This document shows, in pieces, positions 12,199-15,048 of a stretch of 15,048 nucleotides of DNA (the first letter of the stretch is position 1; each line of letters starts with the position of its first letter). The stretch spans positions 1-15,048 of the forward strand of contig CAZHXK010000030.1 of the NCBI GenBank assembly GCA_964536565.1. The letters are read 5' to 3'. A model generated the notes under the pieces. That model had not been told where the DNA came from, made no database searches, and was given only the letters and a program-made list of their open reading frames with translations. Made by a program: the position numbers and the translations under genes. The stretch is from GCA-002688135 sp964536565 (GTDB lineage: Bacteria > Patescibacteriota > Patescibacteriia > Magasanikbacterales > GCA-002688135).

Positions 12199-13153
12199 GA
12201 TTCAATAAAAATCCTTGAAGTAAAGGCTCTAGCTCATCAAGCGTACTGACCTGCATAATCTTAGTACGCATTTCCTTCACACCAGGAATCCCTTTCAAAT
12301 ACCAGCTTAAGTGCTTTCGGAAGGTCACCACTCCCCGCTCACCATAATGATCAACATGCATGCGCGCATGTTTCATACACACCGCGAATCGCTCTTCCAG
12401 TGAAATCGGTTCCGGCGGCTTCCCTGTTTTCAAAACCTGTCGCGCCTGTCCAAAAAACCATGGATTCCCCAGACACCCTCGCGCAATGAGCACTCCATCA
12501 CACCCCGTAACTTTCAATGCCTCTGGAACCTGCTCCGGCTTATGAATGTCACCATTAGCCAACACTGAAATAGAAACCTGTTGCTTTACCCGACCAATCA
12601 TCTCCCAATCTGACACACCTGCATATCCCTGAGCCCTCGTCCGACCATGTACTGTAATCAACTCAGCACCTGCGTCCTCCAAATATTTTACAAAGTCAAT
12701 AGCATCAGTCGGATCAGTCCATCCCAGACGAATCTTTACTGAAAGCGGAACCGTTATATTTTTTTTCATCTCTCGCACAATCTCTGACGCCTTCTTCGGA
12801 TCCTTCATTAAACTCGCTCCATTAAAATTCGAAACTATTTTATATACCGGACATCCCATATTAATATCGATACCATCCGGATGATACTTCTCATCGATAA
12901 TCCGAGCCGCCTCCCCCATAATCTGCGGATCACCTCCAAAAATTTGTTGAATAATCGGACGCTCCCCATCATCAAACCACGCCATTTCAAATGTTTTCTC
13001 ATTTCCACGAACAAGAGCCTCAGACGAGACCATCTCTCGAAACATCACCTCAGCCCCCAATTCTTTAGCGATAAGACAAAACGGCAGATCGGACATATCT
13101 GCCATAGGAGACAATGCAATAATCGGTTCGTCGAATGCATTCCAATCTAACAT
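12182..13153 (-). CDS. dusB: tRNA-dihydrouridine synthase
   Basis: This 323-residue FMN enzyme reduces uridines in the tRNA D-loop. It shows the Dus hallmarks in order: PIIALSPMADMSD (10-22) at the first barrel strand, INMGCPVYK (97-105) with catalytic C101, NGASLMKDP (111-119), K140 (SVKIRLGW), VHGRTRAQGYAG (168-179), LANGDI (198-203) and ARGCLGNPW (224-232) for FMN phosphate binding. The symbol dusB is the usual name for this bacterial subgroup; the exact target uridine is not certain. The start is placed at ATG 13151-13153 (MLDWNAFDEPI) because family members begin this way and a good promoter ends eight bases upstream; an ATG at 13175-13177 is in frame but would lie in the promoter. It is convergent with the lipoprotein gene. 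Confidence 0.93.
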   Translation of the reverse strand: MLDWNAFDEPIIALSPMADMSDLPFCLIAKELGAEVMFREMVSSEALVRGNEKTFEMAWFDDGERPIIQQIFGGDPQIMGEAARIIDEKYHPDGIDINMGCPVYKIVSNFNGASLMKDPKKASEIVREMKKNITVPLSVKIRLGWTDPTDAIDFVKYLEDAGAELITVHGRTRAQGYAGVSDWEMIGRVKQQVSISVLANGDIHKPEQVPEALKVTGCDGVLIARGCLGNPWFFGQARQVLKTGKPPEPISLEERFAVCMKHARMHVDHYGERGVVTFRKHLSWYLKGIPGVKEMRTKIMQVSTLDELEPLLQGFLLNQKTNS

Positions 13154-13161
13154 AGGAAACG

Positions 13162-13190
13162 ATTCTAGCACGCGCATCAATAATAATCAA
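13162..13190 (-). promoter_or_regulatory. Leaderless promoter of dus
   Basis: On the minus strand TTGATT (13185-13190), a 17-bp spacer and TAGAAT (13162-13167) with a TGC extension. Eight bases separate the -10 box from ATG 13153. It uses the same hexamers and spacing as the ZIP promoter. The -35 box lies three bases beyond the T-tract of the preceding terminator. Confidence 0.65.
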
Positions 13191-13193
13191 TGG

Positions 13194-13234
13194 AAAAGAA
13201 AAGCCCCGCTCTCTGACCGTAGTCAGGGCGGGGC
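13194..13234 (-). terminator. Intrinsic terminator of the Cys-rich lipoprotein gene
   Basis: Read on the minus strand, GCCCCGC pairs with GCGGGGC (13228-13234 with 13203-13209), then CTGAC with GTCAG (13222-13226, 13213-13217) around a C(TACG)G tetraloop, followed by TTTTCTTTT (13202-13194). It lies about 140 bases past the lipoprotein stop; the bases between (13235-13372) hold nothing I recognise. Confidence 0.85.
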
Positions 13235-13372
13235 AAATAAAGAACAATAGGCTGTAAGGTGGGGCTCGCAGAGTTCCTCTTATTCAGAGTTCATGCGAGA
13301 AGTGTTACGAAGGCCTTTTCAGGTTATCCGCTTCACGTCAGCCATAGGTGGGATGCGCCAATCACGCGGGTG

Positions 13373-15031
13373 CTACTTGACGGTGCAGAGCAGGTTCGGA
13401 TCACCAAGCGTGTCCGTCTCAGTCTGACCATCCGGTCCGATACAAGCGGGCTGGCAATCGCAGTTCGCCGAGAAGCTGAACAAGCCTTGAATCACGGCCA
13501 TGCCTTCCTGACAATTACTGCCAGTGTAGCCGACACCGTGCTCTTGACCAGCGACGTTACAGGACTCTCCTGCATCGCACTTAGCGTTGACGACGATCTT
13601 TCCATCACCATACGTCTTCACCATGGTCATGCCAGTGCACCAGTTAACTCCATCCGACCAACAGTCGGCGCCAGTGTACCACCCCTGAAGATGATACTTG
13701 TCCGACAGAAGCCGAACCTCGCAGAAGTTATCGGTGTTGGGATTCTCATTACCCGAACCGCAGTTCTGGTAAACGCTCGGATCGCTATCATCACAGTCGC
13801 CCGTGACTGTCGCGGTCCACTTCGAAGCGGCTTGGCAAAGACAGGTCGAACCCGCTTTCCCGTAACCATCATCGTCGCCGTCCCAGTAGTAGTTCGTGCA
13901 ACCATCGGCACCAGCCTCGTCAACGTCGCCGTCACCATCGTCGTCGGACCCATTACAGGTCTCAGTCACGGGGTTAGGCTGCGGATCGGAACCGTTGCAT
14001 CCGCTGGACTCGATGTTGAAACACGCGAACTGCTGCACCTGATCGGGGTTACACGAGTCAACCGTGCAAGCCTCGCTGTCGTCGCAGTTGAGGGGCAGGC
14101 CACCGAGGCAGCTTCCCTCGTGACAGAACGACGTGGTCGTACAACCGTTGCCGTCATCACACGCGTTCCCGTCCGTGGACTCACCGTCTGCGTCAACCGG
14201 GGTGTGCAGGCACGTCCCCGAAGAGCAAACATCCGTCGAACAGGTGTCACCGTCATCGCACTCACCGTCCGTCTGGCACTCACACTGATCATAACTGAAC
14301 ATGTGGGTGCAGCCGCCGGCGGGCAAGCACGTATCAACCGTACAAGCGTTTCCGTCATCACACGGCGAACCGTTGAGAACACACTGGTTGTTGATACAAG
14401 CGAGAACCGTGCAGACGTTTCCGTCGTTACAATCCGACTCTGTGTTACAGGTCTTATCGAAAAGCCCTGCACAGAAACCCGAGACGCACTGATCGTTGGA
14501 CGTAAGGTCCGAACCATCGTTGCAGGGGTTGGAGTTGGCCGTAAACTCGCACCCGGAGGCACTGTTACAGCTGTCGTCCGTACACGGGTTTCCGTCGTTA
14601 CACTCCTTCGTAGCCGAAGCCACGCAGAGACCAGCTTCACAAGAGGCCGAAGTGGCACACTTGTCTCCGCTGTTACAACCCTGGTTGTTGAGCGGCTCAG
14701 TCTCCTGAACACACCCGACACCCGAGAAACACGTGTTTCGCGTGCAGGAGTTGTCGTCCTGCTCGCAAACCGCCGAGATGGGGTTGTTCATGCAGGTGCC
14801 ACTGAGGCAGAAATCGTTCGTGCAATCAACGCCATCGTCGCAATCCTCCTGAGAGGCGCAACTGGTCGGCTCATCCGTATCCGCATCCGGTGTGCCGGTG
14901 TCTCCACCGGCGTCACTCACGTCCGCCGTTGCGGCGGTCTCAGTGTCAGTTTTCTGCTGACAGCCGAGGCCGAGGCCGGAAACTGCGAGAACGAGAACGA
15001 GAAAAAAACGAGAGTTGAATGAAGTAACCAT
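13373..15031 (-). CDS. Cys-rich repeat surface lipoprotein with MopE-like motif
   Basis: This 552-residue protein starts with a lipoprotein signal (hydrophobic 9-22, C24 as lipid anchor) and a Thr/Asp/Ala-rich linker (25-56). Residues 58-345 are about ten degenerate repeats of the type CxDGxxCTxDxCxxxGxC, probably disulfide-stabilised. Residues 356-424 are an Asp-rich stretch (ETCNGSDDDGDGDVDEAG, DCDDSDPSVY) like the MopE-type metal-binding motif, probably binding calcium or copper. The last 125 residues are Cys-containing and unassigned. Such proteins are typical of myxobacteria-like Deltaproteobacteria and suggest a role in surface attachment or metal binding. GAGGAG (15040-15045) lies eight bases before the ATG. 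The gene is richer in G+C than its neighbours (36 of 60 bases at 14101-14160, against 26 of 60 at 12241-12300), which suggests transfer. The promoter lies outside the window. Confidence 0.85.
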   Translation of the reverse strand: MVTSFNSRFFLVLVLAVSGLGLGCQQKTDTETAATADVSDAGGDTGTPDADTDEPTSCASQEDCDDGVDCTNDFCLSGTCMNNPISAVCEQDDNSCTRNTCFSGVGCVQETEPLNNQGCNSGDKCATSASCEAGLCVASATKECNDGNPCTDDSCNSASGCEFTANSNPCNDGSDLTSNDQCVSGFCAGLFDKTCNTESDCNDGNVCTVLACINNQCVLNGSPCDDGNACTVDTCLPAGGCTHMFSYDQCECQTDGECDDGDTCSTDVCSSGTCLHTPVDADGESTDGNACDDGNGCTTTSFCHEGSCLGGLPLNCDDSEACTVDSCNPDQVQQFACFNIESSGCNGSDPQPNPVTETCNGSDDDGDGDVDEAGADGCTNYYWDGDDDGYGKAGSTCLCQAASKWTATVTGDCDDSDPSVYQNCGSGNENPNTDNFCEVRLLSDKYHLQGWYTGADCWSDGVNWCTGMTMVKTYGDGKIVVNAKCDAGESCNVAGQEHGVGYTGSNCQEGMAVIQGLFSFSANCDCQPACIGPDGQTETDTLGDPNLLCTVK

Positions 15032-15048
15032 TGAAGAATCTCCTCAAA

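Noticed and set aside
13259..15022. A 587-codon open frame on the plus strand, antisense to the Cys-rich lipoprotein gene
   Set aside because: It mirrors the biased, repetitive codons of the opposite gene; its Val/Thr/Arg-rich product has no domain, no ribosome binding site and no family likeness, whereas the minus-strand product has a signal peptide, repeats and a good Shine-Dalgarno site.

Overview
The window looks like a piece of a small, gene-dense bacterial genome, most likely a Candidate Phyla Radiation (Patescibacteria) lineage. This is an inference from gene content: a Chlamydia-like class I ribonucleotide reductase with two ATP-cones, DUF378 mini-proteins, a MutY-like glycosylase without an iron-sulfur cluster, a DUF7282-like lipoprotein, many short orphan genes, very short intergenic gaps and mixed Shine-Dalgarno/leaderless starts. 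The genes read cleanly with UGA as stop, so the standard bacterial code applies. No rRNA, tRNA, CRISPR array or transposase gene was found.

Layout. Positions 1-6567 are read on the minus strand: a DUF378 membrane mini-protein (87-293), a two-gene operon of a ZIP metal transporter followed by a Cas4/AddB-type 4-Cys PD-(D/E)XK nuclease (2030 to 380), a small two-helix membrane protein (2207-2476), and nrdA-nrdB (6567 to 2634). A long palindromic element and a shortened copy of it each sit 5-6 bases behind a minus-strand stop codon. Upstream of nrdA is a pair of NrdR-like boxes spaced exactly 32 bp start to start.

Positions 6568-7378 carry no protein gene. They hold the nrd control region and, on the plus strand, an apparently self-contained RNA gene: consensus promoter, four-way-junction RNA with GNRA and UUCG loops, and an intrinsic terminator. 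Then comes a plus-strand run of small orphan genes (7379-9599) in three transcription units with their own promoters and terminators. The first unit encodes two paralogous mini-proteins flanking a 197-residue protein.

Positions 9862-12161 (plus) hold a second DUF378 protein, a mutY-like gene coupled to a degenerate fic gene, and a DUF7282-like lipoprotein. The convergent dus gene (13153 to 12182) shares its terminator with the lipoprotein. The window ends with a G+C-richer minus-strand gene (15031 to 13373) for a cysteine-rich, Asp-rich, MopE-like surface lipoprotein that may have been acquired horizontally.

Two themes recur. Four genes (ZIP, mutY, lipoprotein, dus) have a -10 box only 6-8 bases before the start codon, so they are probably leaderless. 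At several junctions an intrinsic terminator is followed within 2-7 bases by the -35 box of the next unit.
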